Shown here piece after piece: positions 1 through 7,879 of a stretch of 59,651 nt of DNA. A model generated the notes under the pieces. That model was not told the origin of the DNA. It worked only from the letters and a program-made list of their open reading frames with translations, and did not search any database. The position numbers were made by a program, and so were the translations under genes. Position 1 is the stretch's first letter, and each line of letters begins with the position of its first letter. The stretch spans positions 1 through 59,651 of the forward strand of contig JAGWWP010000008.1 of the NCBI GenBank assembly GCA_018970325.1, in the 5' to 3' direction. This DNA comes from Cyanobacteria bacterium REEB446 (lineage in GTDB: Bacteria > Cyanobacteriota > Vampirovibrionia > LMEP-6097).

Positions 1-459
1 CTCACCCTCGGCACTAACCGCATCAAACACATCTCTGGCAGCACCTTACCAGCAGGCTTAGAAGACCTAGACGCTGGAAACGGCTTCTTTAACGACTTTT
101 CTGGCACTGTATTTCCAGCAGGGCTTAAAAAGTTAGATTTAGAATACAATAATATTACAGGTGAAACATTCTCAGATCTTATTCTCCCAGAAGGTTTAGA
201 AGAGTTAAGTTTAAAACGCAATCGCATATTTACTTTCGGTCCAGATATTACTCGTGCTGATGCTTTAAGTGATTTAAAATTACCAAGCACGCTTAAGAAG
301 CTTGATTTAGAGAGTAATCTTATTCAGCATATTAAAAATCTGGAGATCCCAGATTCACTCATAGAGCTAAATTTAAAAGAGAATAAGCTGAGCCAGAAGA
401 CTAAGAATCAGATTATTCGCCAGTTTGCTTCTAGGAAAGGGTTTAAGTTAAAGCTTTAA
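1..459 (+). CDS. Leucine-rich-repeat protein, C-terminal end (5' partial)
   Basis: The frame is open from base 1 and gives 152 residues before a TAA, so the start lies outside the window. It holds at least four leucine-rich repeats of about 22-24 residues, with the pattern LKKLDLEYNNI, LEELSLKRNRI, LKKLDLESNLI, LIELNLKENKL. This is the L-x-x-L-x-L-x-x-N-x-I ladder of bacterial LRR proteins, often with 'LPAGL' or 'LPEGL' connectors. The repeats stop at a short basic tail ending in KGFKLKL. LRR domains bind proteins. No membrane anchor or enzyme domain is visible in this part, so the partner and cell location are unknown. It precedes the restriction locus but shows no link to it. Confidence 0.8.
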   Translation, partial: LTLGTNRIKHISGSTLPAGLEDLDAGNGFFNDFSGTVFPAGLKKLDLEYNNITGETFSDLILPEGLEELSLKRNRIFTFGPDITRADALSDLKLPSTLKKLDLESNLIQHIKNLEIPDSLIELNLKENKLSQKTKNQIIRQFASRKGFKLKL

Positions 460-546
460 TAAGAGGTCTTCTTTTTATTGCGTTACATTTTCTTGATATC
501 GCCAGTTTTATAATTAGCTTGAAATATAAATCTACTGTATGAGCAT

Positions 547-601
547 TACTGTATATTTACCTCATGCTATAGTAAATATATGCAGTAGCTAAATTACTGC
601 A
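547..601. promoter_or_regulatory. Nested inverted repeats before the restriction locus
   Basis: Two linked inverted repeats lie directly before the first hsdS start. An outer one pairs 547-560 with 572-587 (tactgtatatttac against gtaaatatatgcagta, with a 2-nt length difference). A second, perfect 7-bp one pairs 581-587 (tgcagta) with 595-601 (tactgca). The shared tactg/cagta half-sites suggest an operator, or a leader hairpin controlling expression of the locus. The function is inferred from position only. Confidence 0.35.
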
Positions 602-602
602 C

Positions 603-1205
603 ATGAAAATGTCAAGGAAATCTCTAGTATATAAATTAAAAGATATAGCTGAAATCCATTCTGGTATTAGTTTTCGCTCAGAACTTTCTTCCGAGGAAGG
701 TGGTGAGGCTGTTCTGGTACAAATGAAAAATTTAGGAAATCTAGAGGTGCTCGATATAGGCAGCTCTTCTAGGGGCTTTACAAAAATTAAAAATAGTTCT
801 TTTAAGCCAGTTATCGCTTTAAGATCTGGTGATCTTCTGTTTCGCTCTAAGGGATTTAATTTTACGGCAGCTAAGGTGGAGAATTCTTTATTTAAAGTTT
901 TTCCAGTAGCTCCGCTGTATTTGATTCGGATTAATTCTGATAAAGTAATCCCAGATTATGTTTTATGGCTTATTAATCACAGTGAAACTCAGAAATATTT
1001 TAATCAAATGGCTAAAGGCACTACTATAATGATGATCAGTAGGCAGATTTTAGAAGATATGAAGCTCAAAATTCCAAATCTTAAAACGCAAGAGCGAATA
1101 GCTAGGATTATGGAGCTTTATCGAAAAGAAAAGATGCTGACAGAAAATCTACTAGTAAAAAAGAAAATATATTTAGAGGCAGCCTTAATCGCAAAAGTAC
1201 AGTGA
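603..1205 (+). CDS. hsdS: Type I restriction specificity subunit, half-size (single TRD)
   Basis: This 200-residue protein has the build of one HsdS half. An N-terminal target-recognition domain runs from about residue 10 to 150 (YKLKDIAEIHSGISFRS start, then LRSGDLLFRSKG). A C-terminal conserved helix contains KIPNLKTQERIARIMELY, which matches the 'P.L.EQ..I..il' spacer helix of specificity subunits. Full HsdS proteins carry two such units in about 400-450 residues. A half-size subunit can act as a homodimer or swap with another S subunit. It sits 34 bp before hsdM, and a second, full-length hsdS lies downstream at 5488. ATG 603 and ATG 609 are both possible starts and neither has a clear ribosome site. 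The HsdS family is secure; the DNA target is unknown. Confidence 0.85.
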   Translation: MKMSRKSLVYKLKDIAEIHSGISFRSELSSEEGGEAVLVQMKNLGNLEVLDIGSSSRGFTKIKNSSFKPVIALRSGDLLFRSKGFNFTAAKVENSLFKVFPVAPLYLIRINSDKVIPDYVLWLINHSETQKYFNQMAKGTTIMMISRQILEDMKLKIPNLKTQERIARIMELYRKEKMLTENLLVKKKIYLEAALIAKVQ

Positions 1206-1239
1206 TAGAAAGGGAAACAGAAATTTTAAAGGAATATTT

Positions 1240-2760
1240 ATGGTAGAACTAAAAATTAAACAATCGGATATTAACAGCGTGGCATGGTCAGCCTGTGACA
1301 CCTTCAGGGGGGTGATGGATGCTGCTCAGTATAAGGATTATATACTAGTAGCTCTTTTCTTAAAATATATATCTGATGTCTGGAAAGATCATTATGACGA
1401 GTATAAAAAGCAGTTCGATGATGAAAGCCGTATCAGAAGGAAGTTAGAGCGCGAAAGATTTATTCTGCCCGAGGGGGCTAGTTTTTATGATCTCTATGAG
1501 CAGCGTAGTGAAGCTAATATCGGTGAGTTAATTAATATAGCTTTAGAGAAGATAGAAGAAAATAATAAATCTAAATTAGCTGGTGTTTTTAGAAATATAG
1601 ATTTTAACTCTGAAGCGAATTTAGGACAGACCAAAGATCGTAATCGTCGCCTAAAGATGCTTTTAGAGGATTTTAATAAGCCAGAGCTAGATCTGCGTCC
1701 TAGTGCTGTTTCTGAAGATGTTATCGGTAATACTTACATCTATCTTATAGAAAGGTTCGCCTCGGATAGTGGCAAGAAGGCTGGTGAATTCTACACTCCA
1801 CATGCAGTATCTAAGCTAGTAGCTAATTTAGCTCAGCCTAAATCTGGTGATAGAATCTGTGATCCTAGCTGTGGTTCTGGTGGTCTTCTGATAGAAGCAG
1901 CTCATTTAGTAGGTGATAGAAATTATTCATTGTTCGGTATGGAAGTAAGCGGCAGTACTTGGGCTTTATGTAGGATGAATATGTTTCTGCATGGAGCGGA
2001 TTCGGCTCGTATAGAGTGGTGTAATACCTTAACTAGTCCAGCTTTAATCGAAAATGATAAGCTGATGAAATTTAATGTAATAGTAGCTAATCCCCCTTTT
2101 TCTTTAGATAAATGGGGAGCAGAAGAAGCTGAGGCTGATAAGTTTAATCGTTTCTGGAGAGGGATTCCGCCTAAGAGTAAAGGTGACTATGCTTTTATCA
2201 GCCATATGATAGAAGCTGCATTAGATAAAGAAGGGCGAATAGTCATGGTAGTGCCCCATGGAGTACTCTTTAGAGGTTCGTCAGAAGGGAAAATTAGGCA
2301 GAGTCTGATAGAGAGTAACTTGCTCGATGCCGTAATAGGACTAGCGCCGAATCTCTTTCCTTCTACATCTATTCCAGTAGCGATATTAGTTTTCGATAAA
2401 GCAAGAGAAAAAGGTGGCGAGAGGGAAAACTGTAAGAATGTACTTTTTATAGATGCAAGTAAAGAATATAATTCAGGAAAAAATCAAAATACTTTAGCAG
2501 AAGAGCATGTAAAGAAGATTCTAGAGACATTTAAAAAGAGGGAGACTATAGAAAAATATTCGTATTTAGCTACTATAGATGAAATTAAAGAAAATGATTT
2601 TAATTTAAATATTCCTCGCTATGTAGATACCTCTGTAGAAGAGGAGGAGATAGATATTCAGCTGGTGCAGAAGGAGATAAGGCAGATAGAGGCTGAGTTA
2701 GTGAAGGTTAAAGCTCAGATGGAGGGATATTTAGGGGAGTTGGGAGTGTCTTTAGAGTAG
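1240..2760 (+). CDS. hsdM: Type I restriction-modification methyltransferase subunit
   Basis: HsdM transfers methyl groups from S-adenosylmethionine to adenine N6 in the site chosen by HsdS, protecting host DNA. The N-terminal helical HsdM domain covers about residues 5-150. The catalytic domain has SAM motif I, DPSCGSGG, at residue 208 and catalytic motif IV, NPPF, at residue 284, preceded by VIVA. GEFYTPHAVSKL just before motif I is typical of the family. The length of 506 residues is normal and the C-terminus is a coiled coil (QKEIRQIEAELVKVKAQ). A purine-rich AAAGGA lies 6 bp before ATG 1240. It follows the half-size hsdS and is separated from the matching hsdS and hsdR by inserted genes, so transcription of the whole set as one unit is uncertain. 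Confidence 0.97.
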   Translation: MVELKIKQSDINSVAWSACDTFRGVMDAAQYKDYILVALFLKYISDVWKDHYDEYKKQFDDESRIRRKLERERFILPEGASFYDLYEQRSEANIGELINIALEKIEENNKSKLAGVFRNIDFNSEANLGQTKDRNRRLKMLLEDFNKPELDLRPSAVSEDVIGNTYIYLIERFASDSGKKAGEFYTPHAVSKLVANLAQPKSGDRICDPSCGSGGLLIEAAHLVGDRNYSLFGMEVSGSTWALCRMNMFLHGADSARIEWCNTLTSPALIENDKLMKFNVIVANPPFSLDKWGAEEAEADKFNRFWRGIPPKSKGDYAFISHMIEAALDKEGRIVMVVPHGVLFRGSSEGKIRQSLIESNLLDAVIGLAPNLFPSTSIPVAILVFDKAREKGGERENCKNVLFIDASKEYNSGKNQNTLAEEHVKKILETFKKRETIEKYSYLATIDEIKENDFNLNIPRYVDTSVEEEEIDIQLVQKEIRQIEAELVKVKAQMEGYLGELGVSLE

Positions 2761-2769
2761 GGTGTATTT

Positions 2770-3189
2770 ATGGCTAGGAAGGAAAATAAATTGGTGATTC
2801 GTAGTAGTGCTGCTGAATTTTTGATTTTTACAAATCAGGCTGCTGAAGATGCTATTGAGGTGAGGTATGAAGATGATACTGTGTGGCTATCACAGAAAAT
2901 GCTTATGAATTTATATGAAGTGAGTAAAGCTACTATTAGTGAGCATCTCAAAAATATTTTTGAAACGGGTGAATTAGATGAAGTTTCAACTGTTCGGAAA
3001 TTCCGAACAGTTCAGAAAGAAGGTACTAGGCAGGTTACACGAGAAATAGAGCGTTATAATCTTGATGCCATATTAGCTAAAGATCATGCAGTAAGCGAAT
3101 TTGAAAAATATAGAATAGTCCAAGATAGATTGTTTCAATCTGATTTTGATCAAGAGATGCAGAAGATAGAGCAGGAGAGCGATTTATAA
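2770..3189 (+). pseudogene. RhuM-family protein with internal deletion
   Basis: The first 100 residues match the RhuM/virulence-protein family (VRYEDDTVWLSQKMLMNLYEV, then STVRKFRTVQKEGTR and YNLDAILA). Directly after YNLDAILA the text jumps to EFEKYRIVQDRLFQSDFDQ, which resembles the extreme C-terminus of full RhuM proteins. The relative at 6973 continues with AVGYRVNSRRATQFRIW at this point, so about 180 residues are missing. The reading frame survives the deletion and gives a 139-residue remnant that may still be expressed. It begins 9 bp after the hsdM stop. RhuM-like genes are common passengers in type I restriction loci; their role there is not established. Confidence 0.75.
2988..3012. 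repeat. Perfect 12-bp palindrome inside the rhuM-like gene
   Basis: Arm aactgttcggaa (2988-2999), one central base, then the exact complement ttccgaacagtt (3001-3012). It encodes the TVRKFRTV part of the RhuM motif. A related palindrome with different bases lies at the same codons in the second rhuM gene (7173-7197). Confidence 0.9.
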
Positions 3190-3191
3190 CT

Positions 3192-3347
3192 ATGAATACA
3201 GAAAAATTATCAGCTTTAGAAAAAGAACTCTCAGGGATTTTGTTTGAGCGTGGTGTTGATAGTAAAGGATTTGCAAATCCAAAAGTTCAGAAAGTCAGAA
3301 GGGAACAAGCTTTGAACCATTTCGAGGACTTGCTCGTTATGGTTTAA
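3192..3347 (+). pseudogene. DinD fragment
   Basis: A 51-residue frame begins at ATG 3192. Bases 3207-3278 are nearly identical to 4798-4869 inside the full dinD copy, encoding LSALEKELSGILFERGVD here against LSASEKELSGILFERGVD there. After FAN the similarity ends abruptly. Only about 24 of the roughly 280 DinD residues remain, so this is a duplicated scrap rather than a working gene. It shows that dinD sequence has been copied around this locus at least three times (here, 4384 and 11423). Confidence 0.7.
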
Positions 3348-3414
3348 ACTGGCTTGGAGATTGAAGTTTGGGAAAAGAAAAAAACAAAGATGTTGATAAA
3401 TAAAAGGTGGAATC

Positions 3415-4272
3415 ATGAATGAAGAAAATAAGCTAGCGATTTTTCAAGGAAAACAAATTAGAAAAATTTTTCATAATGAGGAGTGGTGGTTTTCAGTTAT
3501 AGATCTGATTAATGCTTTGGAAATTAGTATGGATGCCCGAAACTATTGGAAAGTTCTCAAAAGTCGACTTATTCAAGAAGGTTCAGATCAAACGGTTACA
3601 AATTGTAACCAGTTGAAATTAATGGCTGTAGATGGAAAATATCGTAAAACAGACTGTGCTAATACCGAAACAGCACTTAGGATAATACAGTCTATTCCCT
3701 CGCCCAAAGCAGAGCCTTTCAAGCTATGGTTAGCGCAGATAGGTTATGAGAGAGTAAAAGAAATTGAAGATCCTGAATTAGCAAGTCAAAGAGCAAGGCA
3801 AATATATAAAGCAAAAGGCTATTCTGATGCTTGGATAGAAAAACGAATGCGTTCTATCGCTGTTCGAGAAGAATTAACGGATGAATGGAAGCAAAGAGGT
3901 GTCAAGGAAGGAAAAGAGTATTCTATTTTAACGGCAGAAATTTCCAAAGCAACATTTGGAATGACTCCTAGTGAGTATAAGCATCACAAGAATCTTAAAC
4001 GTGAAAATTTAAGAGATCATATGTCAGATTTAGAATTAATTTTTTCTATGCTTGGAGAAGCTGCTACTACTGAGCTCGCTAGAAAAAATGATGCTCAAGG
4101 TTTTAAAGAAAATAAAAAGGTGGCTAGAGTGGGGGGAGAAATCGCAGGGAAAGCAAGGTTAGATTTAGAATCAAAAATTAGTCAGAGTATTATTAGTAAA
4201 GAAAACTATCTGCCTAAATCAGAAGGGAAGAAGCTTTCTAAGACTAGAAAAGAGAAGCAAAAGAGTGTTTGA
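3415..4272 (+). CDS. Bro-N domain protein (phage antirepressor-like)
   Basis: Residues 1-110 form a Bro-N domain: KLAIFQGKQIRKIFHNEEWWFSVIDLI is split here as FQGKQIRKIFHNEEWWFSV followed by IDLINAL, and the domain ends in a helix with PKAEPFKLWLAQIGYERV. The rest (ELASQRARQIYKAKGYSDAWIEKR, shown in part; EWKQRGVKEGKEYSILTAEI; GEIAGKAR) matches the long chromosomal Bro-N family. Bro-N domains bind DNA in phage antirepressors. These longer versions are frequent in restriction loci, with unknown role. The last residues, SEGKKLSKTRKEK, are near-identical to the end of the DinD protein at 4384 and come from a shared 60-bp DNA repeat, which suggests a swapped 3' end. A ribosome site (aaaggtgg) precedes ATG 3415. 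Confidence 0.8.
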   Translation: MNEENKLAIFQGKQIRKIFHNEEWWFSVIDLINALEISMDARNYWKVLKSRLIQEGSDQTVTNCNQLKLMAVDGKYRKTDCANTETALRIIQSIPSPKAEPFKLWLAQIGYERVKEIEDPELASQRARQIYKAKGYSDAWIEKRMRSIAVREELTDEWKQRGVKEGKEYSILTAEISKATFGMTPSEYKHHKNLKRENLRDHMSDLELIFSMLGEAATTELARKNDAQGFKENKKVARVGGEIAGKARLDLESKISQSIISKENYLPKSEGKKLSKTRKEKQKSV

Positions 4273-4278
4273 TGGTGG
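4219..4278 (+). repeat. 60-bp 3'-end repeat, copy 1
   Basis: About 92% identical by eye to 5182-5241. It covers the last 17 codons, the stop codon and 6 bases beyond of the Bro-N gene. The same segment ends the dinD gene, so one gene probably acquired the tail of the other by recombination. Confidence 0.9.
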
Positions 4279-4383
4279 GTTTTATGAAAGACAGTGCATC
4301 TTAGAGAATTGGTCGCCAAGAGAACTCAAGAGGCAAAAGTAATCAATGCTTTTTGAAAGATTTTCATTAGGAGAGTAAAAATT

Positions 4384-5235
4384 ATGGATACTAACTTAAT
4401 TACAGAATTACATAAAAGATTTGAAGAATACGTAAATAATGAAGATGATGTAGAGTTCTGGTACGCACGGGAATTACAAGAATTGCTTGGTTATGATAAA
4501 TGGGATAATTTTGAGAAAGTTATAGGCAAAGCTAAGCTAACTTGTAAATCCTCTCAACAAAAGGTTTCTGATCATTTTCTTGACGTCGGGAAAATGATCA
4601 AGCTGGCTAGGGGAGCAGATCGTGAAATAAACGATATTAAGCTAACTCGCTATGCGTGCTATTTAATCGCTCAAAATGGTGATCCACGTAAGCATGAAAT
4701 AGCTTTTGCGATGACCTATTTTGCTGTACAAACAAGAAAACAGGAAGTATTAGAAAAAAGGTTTGCAGAATTAGACCGCATACAGGCTAGAGAAAAATTG
4801 TCAGCTTCTGAAAAAGAACTCTCGGGGATTCTGTTTGAGCGTGGTGTTGATAGCAAAGGATTTGCAAATATTCGTAGTAAGGGAGATACTGTTTTATTTG
4901 GTGGTAATACGACTAAGCAGATGAAAACTAAGCTAGGAGTGCCAGATACTAGGGCACTCGCTGATTTTCTTCCAGCTGTAACTATTAAAGCAAAAGATTT
5001 AGCAACTGAGATTACTAATTTTGGGGTTAAAAAAGATCCTAAGATGCAGGGTGAAGCAAAGATAGCAAAGGAGCATATTAAAAGCAATCAAAGTGTTAGA
5101 GATGTTTTGCAGAAGCACGGCATAGTGCCAGAGGATTTACCAGCAGAGGAAGATATTAAAAAAGTACAGAGGCGTTTAAAGTCAGAGGGGAAGAAGCTTT
5201 CTAAGACTAGAAAAGAGAAGCGAAAGGGTATTTGA
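4384..5235 (+). CDS. dinD: DNA-damage-inducible protein D family
   Basis: The 283-residue protein is recognisably DinD: WYARELQELLGYDKWDNF near residue 22, VSDHFLDVGKMIKLARGA near 60, LTRYACYLIAQNGDPRK near 85, then the helix EIAFAMTYFAVQTRKQEVLE and the C-terminal LPAEEDIKKVQRRLKSE. E. coli DinD is SOS-induced and inhibits RecA strand exchange in vitro; the N-terminal part resembles Bro/KilA-type DNA-binding folds. Here it sits between hsdM and hsdS. A good ribosome site, aggaga, precedes ATG 4384. No LexA-box palindrome was recognised upstream, so SOS control cannot be claimed. Fragments of the same gene lie at 3192 and 11423. Confidence 0.85.
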   Translation: MDTNLITELHKRFEEYVNNEDDVEFWYARELQELLGYDKWDNFEKVIGKAKLTCKSSQQKVSDHFLDVGKMIKLARGADREINDIKLTRYACYLIAQNGDPRKHEIAFAMTYFAVQTRKQEVLEKRFAELDRIQAREKLSASEKELSGILFERGVDSKGFANIRSKGDTVLFGGNTTKQMKTKLGVPDTRALADFLPAVTIKAKDLATEITNFGVKKDPKMQGEAKIAKEHIKSNQSVRDVLQKHGIVPEDLPAEEDIKKVQRRLKSEGKKLSKTRKEKRKGI

Positions 5236-5241
5236 TGGTGG
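5182..5241 (+). repeat. 60-bp 3'-end repeat, copy 2
   Basis: Partner of 4219-4278. It encodes SEGKKLSKTRKEK plus a few residues, the stop codon and following bases of dinD. Sequence like this (QRRLKSEGKKL) is expected at a DinD C-terminus, so this copy is the likely source. Confidence 0.9.
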
Positions 5242-5281
5242 TTTTTAAATTAACAAAAACAATCTGGGACAGATTTTTATA

Positions 5282-5491
5282 ATGCAAAATATCAAAGAAA
5301 AATATTTAGAGAGGGTTCAGGAATTAATACTTAAAGGAGAGGTTTATTCTCAGGTGCAAAGATCTACTATAGAGGCTTGGAAAAAGATTCGCGATGCTGC
5401 GGCTCATGGGAAACATGGTGAATATACTGAGAATCAAGTTAAAGATTTTTTGAGTGGTTTGAGAAGGTTTATAGGAGAGTATTTAGGGTGA
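5282..5491 (+). CDS. Small HEPN-like protein
   Basis: A 69-residue helical protein. It contains RDAAAH at about residues 38-43, which fits the R-x4-H motif of HEPN ribonuclease domains, in the context IEAWKKIRDAAAHGKHGEY. It reads like the C-terminal half of a HEPN or DUF4145-type domain and is short for a full HEPN (about 110-130 residues). It may be a stand-alone mini-domain or a truncated gene. Its stop overlaps the GTG start of hsdS by 4 bp (GTGA), which suggests translational coupling. HEPN proteins in defence loci often cut RNA, but catalytic activity here is only inferred from the motif. Confidence 0.5.
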   Translation: MQNIKEKYLERVQELILKGEVYSQVQRSTIEAWKKIRDAAAHGKHGEYTENQVKDFLSGLRRFIGEYLG

Positions 5492-6819
5492 TAAAGGGAG
5501 CTGTTGCTAGAGAGGGTTACAAGAAGACCGAATTGGGCTGGATTCCAGAGGATTGGGAGGTGAAGAGGCTGGGGGAGTTGTGTGAAGTTTATTCTGGTGG
5601 AACTCCATCTACTGCTATTAGTGAGTATTATGGAGGTGAAATCCTATGGATAAATTCGGGTGATCTAAATAAAACAAAAATATTTTCAGTGGAAGGGAGA
5701 ATTACAGAATTGGGTTTACGCAATTCCTCAGCTAAGATTATACAACCAGAGACCTTGTTGATAGCCTTATATGGTGCTACGGCTGGGGTTGTTGCTATCT
5801 CCAAGATTGAAGCAGCAATTAATCAAGCAGTTTTAGCAATAATTCCCAGAAGAGATTTTGTTTATTTTTTATTGCACCAATTAATTTATTTACAAGATTT
5901 CATTAAAAGAACTTATAAACAAGGAGGACAAGCAAATTTGAGTGGCGAGCTAGTTAAATCATGTCCTTTGGCTCTCCCCCCTCTCCCAGAACAGAAAAAA
6001 ATCGCAGAAATCCTAAGCACATGGGATGAAGCTATAGAAAAGCTAAATAGCTATATAAAGGCTAAGAAAAAACTTAAGAAAGCTCTTATGCGGAGGCTTT
6101 TGACAGGTAAGCAGAGATTTAAAGAATTTGTAGTTAAAGATGGTTATAAAAAGACAGAATTAGGCTGGATTCCAGAGGATTGGGAGGTGAAGAGGTTTGA
6201 TGAAGTATTCTCTTTCTTAAAAGTAGAACCTTTGTCACGAGAAGCTCTAACTGACAAGGATAATGATTTGGGGATTTACAATATTCATTATGGTGATCTT
6301 CATGCAACCTATAAATCAGAGCTTTTAGATTTTGATAAAGAAGAAAGAGTCCCTAGGGTTAAGGATTCTGTAACTTTATCTCATAACGTAAGTTTTTTAG
6401 AGGATGGAGATCTAGTTATTGCTGATGTTTCAGAAGATTATCAAGGAATCGGAACTTGTATCGAATTAAAGAATTTGAGGGAGAAGAAAGTATTGGGAGG
6501 CTTACATACTTTTTCAGTAAGAGATTATTCTAAAAAAACAGCTGAGGGTTTCAGAGTTTATTTATTAAAATCTTTTCAAGTATTAACCGCTTTAAAGAGG
6601 ATAGCTACAGGTGTTTCAGTCTATGGAATTTCTAAGACTAATTTATCAAAAATTAAAATTCCCCTCCCTCCTCTCCCAGAACAGAAAAAAATCGCAGAAA
6701 TTCTCTCAAAAGCTGATGAAGAAATAGATTTACTTAATCAAGAATTAGAAAAATTAAAGACACAGAAAAAGGGACTGATGCAAAAGCTTTTAACTGGTGC
6801 TTGGAGGGTGAGGCTATGA
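5488..6819 (+). CDS. hsdS: Type I restriction specificity subunit, two TRDs
   Basis: This full-length HsdS (443 residues) recognises the two halves of the bipartite DNA target. It has two target-recognition domains, each opened by an almost identical segment (GYKKTELGWIPEDWEVKR at about residues 10 and 215). Each is closed by PPLPEQKKIAEILS, the conserved spacer helix, at about 163 and 395. The start is GTG 5488, overlapping the stop of the HEPN-like gene. The repeated segments are also repeated in DNA (around 5508-5565 and 6141-6195; 5977-6015 and 6667-6705), which makes TRD exchange by recombination easy. The first TRD (SGGTPSTA) and second TRD (FLKVEPLSREAL) belong to clearly different subfamilies, giving an asymmetric target. 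Confidence 0.95.
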   Translation: MIKGAVAREGYKKTELGWIPEDWEVKRLGELCEVYSGGTPSTAISEYYGGEILWINSGDLNKTKIFSVEGRITELGLRNSSAKIIQPETLLIALYGATAGVVAISKIEAAINQAVLAIIPRRDFVYFLLHQLIYLQDFIKRTYKQGGQANLSGELVKSCPLALPPLPEQKKIAEILSTWDEAIEKLNSYIKAKKKLKKALMRRLLTGKQRFKEFVVKDGYKKTELGWIPEDWEVKRFDEVFSFLKVEPLSREALTDKDNDLGIYNIHYGDLHATYKSELLDFDKEERVPRVKDSVTLSHNVSFLEDGDLVIADVSEDYQGIGTCIELKNLREKKVLGGLHTFSVRDYSKKTAEGFRVYLLKSFQVLTALKRIATGVSVYGISKTNLSKIKIPLPPLPEQKKIAEILSKADEEIDLLNQELEKLKTQKKGLMQKLLTGAWRVRL

Positions 6820-6980
6820 GTAAATCGAAAAAAGATACTTTTTTATTTGTAGGTGTTTGGGAGCAGATTAATAATCCTGATTTTAATTCCCTTGAATTCG
6901 AGGGAATTAGAAATGAAGCAGGTAGAAATAGTTTCTTTTTATCTGTAAAGAAAAGGATAGTTAGTATCACTAATGAGTAG
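6816..6980 (+). pseudogene. KilA-N domain fragment
   Basis: ATG 6816 overlaps the hsdS stop (ATGA) and gives 54 residues. FVGVWEQINNPDFNSLEFEG followed by IRNEAGRNSFFLSVKK matches the first half of the KilA-N DNA-binding domain (WE...NPNFNSVEFD...AGLNSF). A full KilA-N domain is about 110 residues or longer, so this is a truncated remnant. The rhuM gene begins inside its last codons. Confidence 0.65.
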
Positions 6981-7875
6981 AAGAATGAATACAAACAAAA
7001 ACTTTATTTTATACACTGCTACTGATGGCGAGGTTAAACTAGGAGTCTTCGTTAGTGATGAAACTCTGTGGCTGAGTCAGAAAAATATGGCAGAGTTGTT
7101 TGGAATAGAAGTACATACGATAAACTACCATTTAAAAAAATTTTTTAAATCAGGTGAATTAGAAGAAATAGCAACTATTCGAGATTTTCGAATAGTTCAA
7201 AAAGAAGGTAATAGAGAGGTTTCCAGGGAAGTGGCTTTTTATAACCTTGATGCAATTATCGCAGTCGGCTATAGAGTTAATTCTAGAAGAGCTACGCAGT
7301 TTAGGATTTGGGCTACTAATGTTCTAAAAGAGTTTATTATAAAGGGTTTCGTCTTAGATGATGAGAGGTTAAAGCAGGGGGAGCGTACTTTTAAGGAAGA
7401 TTTCTTTAAAGAGCTATTAGAACGGGTTCGTTCAATTAGAGCTAGTGAACGGCGTATATATCAGCAAATCACTGATATATTTGCTGAATGCAGTATTGAT
7501 TATGACCCTAAATCTAAGACTACTAAAGAGTTTTTCGCTACGGTGCAGAATAGATTTCATTATGCTATTACTGGGCAGACGGCAGCAGAAATTATTCATC
7601 AGAAAGCTAATAGTAAAGAGCCTTTTATGGGATTAAGTACTTGGAAAAATGCTCCAGAGGGTAGAATTTTAGCTTCGGATGTGACTATCGCTAAAAATTA
7701 TTTATCTGAAAAAGAGATTAAAAAACTAGAGCGTACTATTTCTGGATTTTTTGATTATATTGAAAATATTATTGAAAACAGGCAAACCTTTACCATGGTT
7801 GAGTTTGCGGAGAGTGTGAACAAGTTTTTAGATTTTAATGAGTATAAGATTTTATGTAAGGCAGCAGGAGTATAG
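6973..7875 (+). CDS. rhuM: RhuM-family protein
   Basis: The 300-residue protein matches most of the RhuM family. It has an N-terminal winged-helix-like part (ETLWLSQKNMAELFGIEVHT at about 28-47), ATIRDFRIVQKEGNREV at about 74-90, YNLDAIIAVGYRVNSRRATQ near 97, and a Fic-like/DUF4357-type helical C-terminus (AITGQTAAEIIHQKA, AKNYLSEKEIKKLE). Family members usually continue for about 30 residues to an 'EYEKF...SDFD' end, which is missing here but present in the decayed copy at 2770. ATG 6973 or ATG 6985 could be used. RhuM was first seen in a Salmonella pathogenicity island and is common beside type I restriction genes; its activity is not known. Confidence 0.8.
   Translation: MSRRMNTNKNFILYTATDGEVKLGVFVSDETLWLSQKNMAELFGIEVHTINYHLKKFFKSGELEEIATIRDFRIVQKEGNREVSREVAFYNLDAIIAVGYRVNSRRATQFRIWATNVLKEFIIKGFVLDDERLKQGERTFKEDFFKELLERVRSIRASERRIYQQITDIFAECSIDYDPKSKTTKEFFATVQNRFHYAITGQTAAEIIHQKANSKEPFMGLSTWKNAPEGRILASDVTIAKNYLSEKEIKKLERTISGFFDYIENIIENRQTFTMVEFAESVNKFLDFNEYKILCKAAGV
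7173..7197. repeat. Imperfectly spaced palindrome inside rhuM
   Basis: Arms aactattcga (7173-7182) and tcgaatagtt (7188-7197) are exact complements around a 5-nt loop. They lie at the same codons (TIRDFRIV) as the palindrome at 2988-3012, with the same total length of 25 bp but different bases in both arms. Confidence 0.9.
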
Positions 7876-7879
7876 ATTA

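Noticed and set aside
4716-5087. Antisense open frame of 123 codons
   Set aside because: Lies opposite the well-supported dinD gene, has no ribosome site and no family resemblance.
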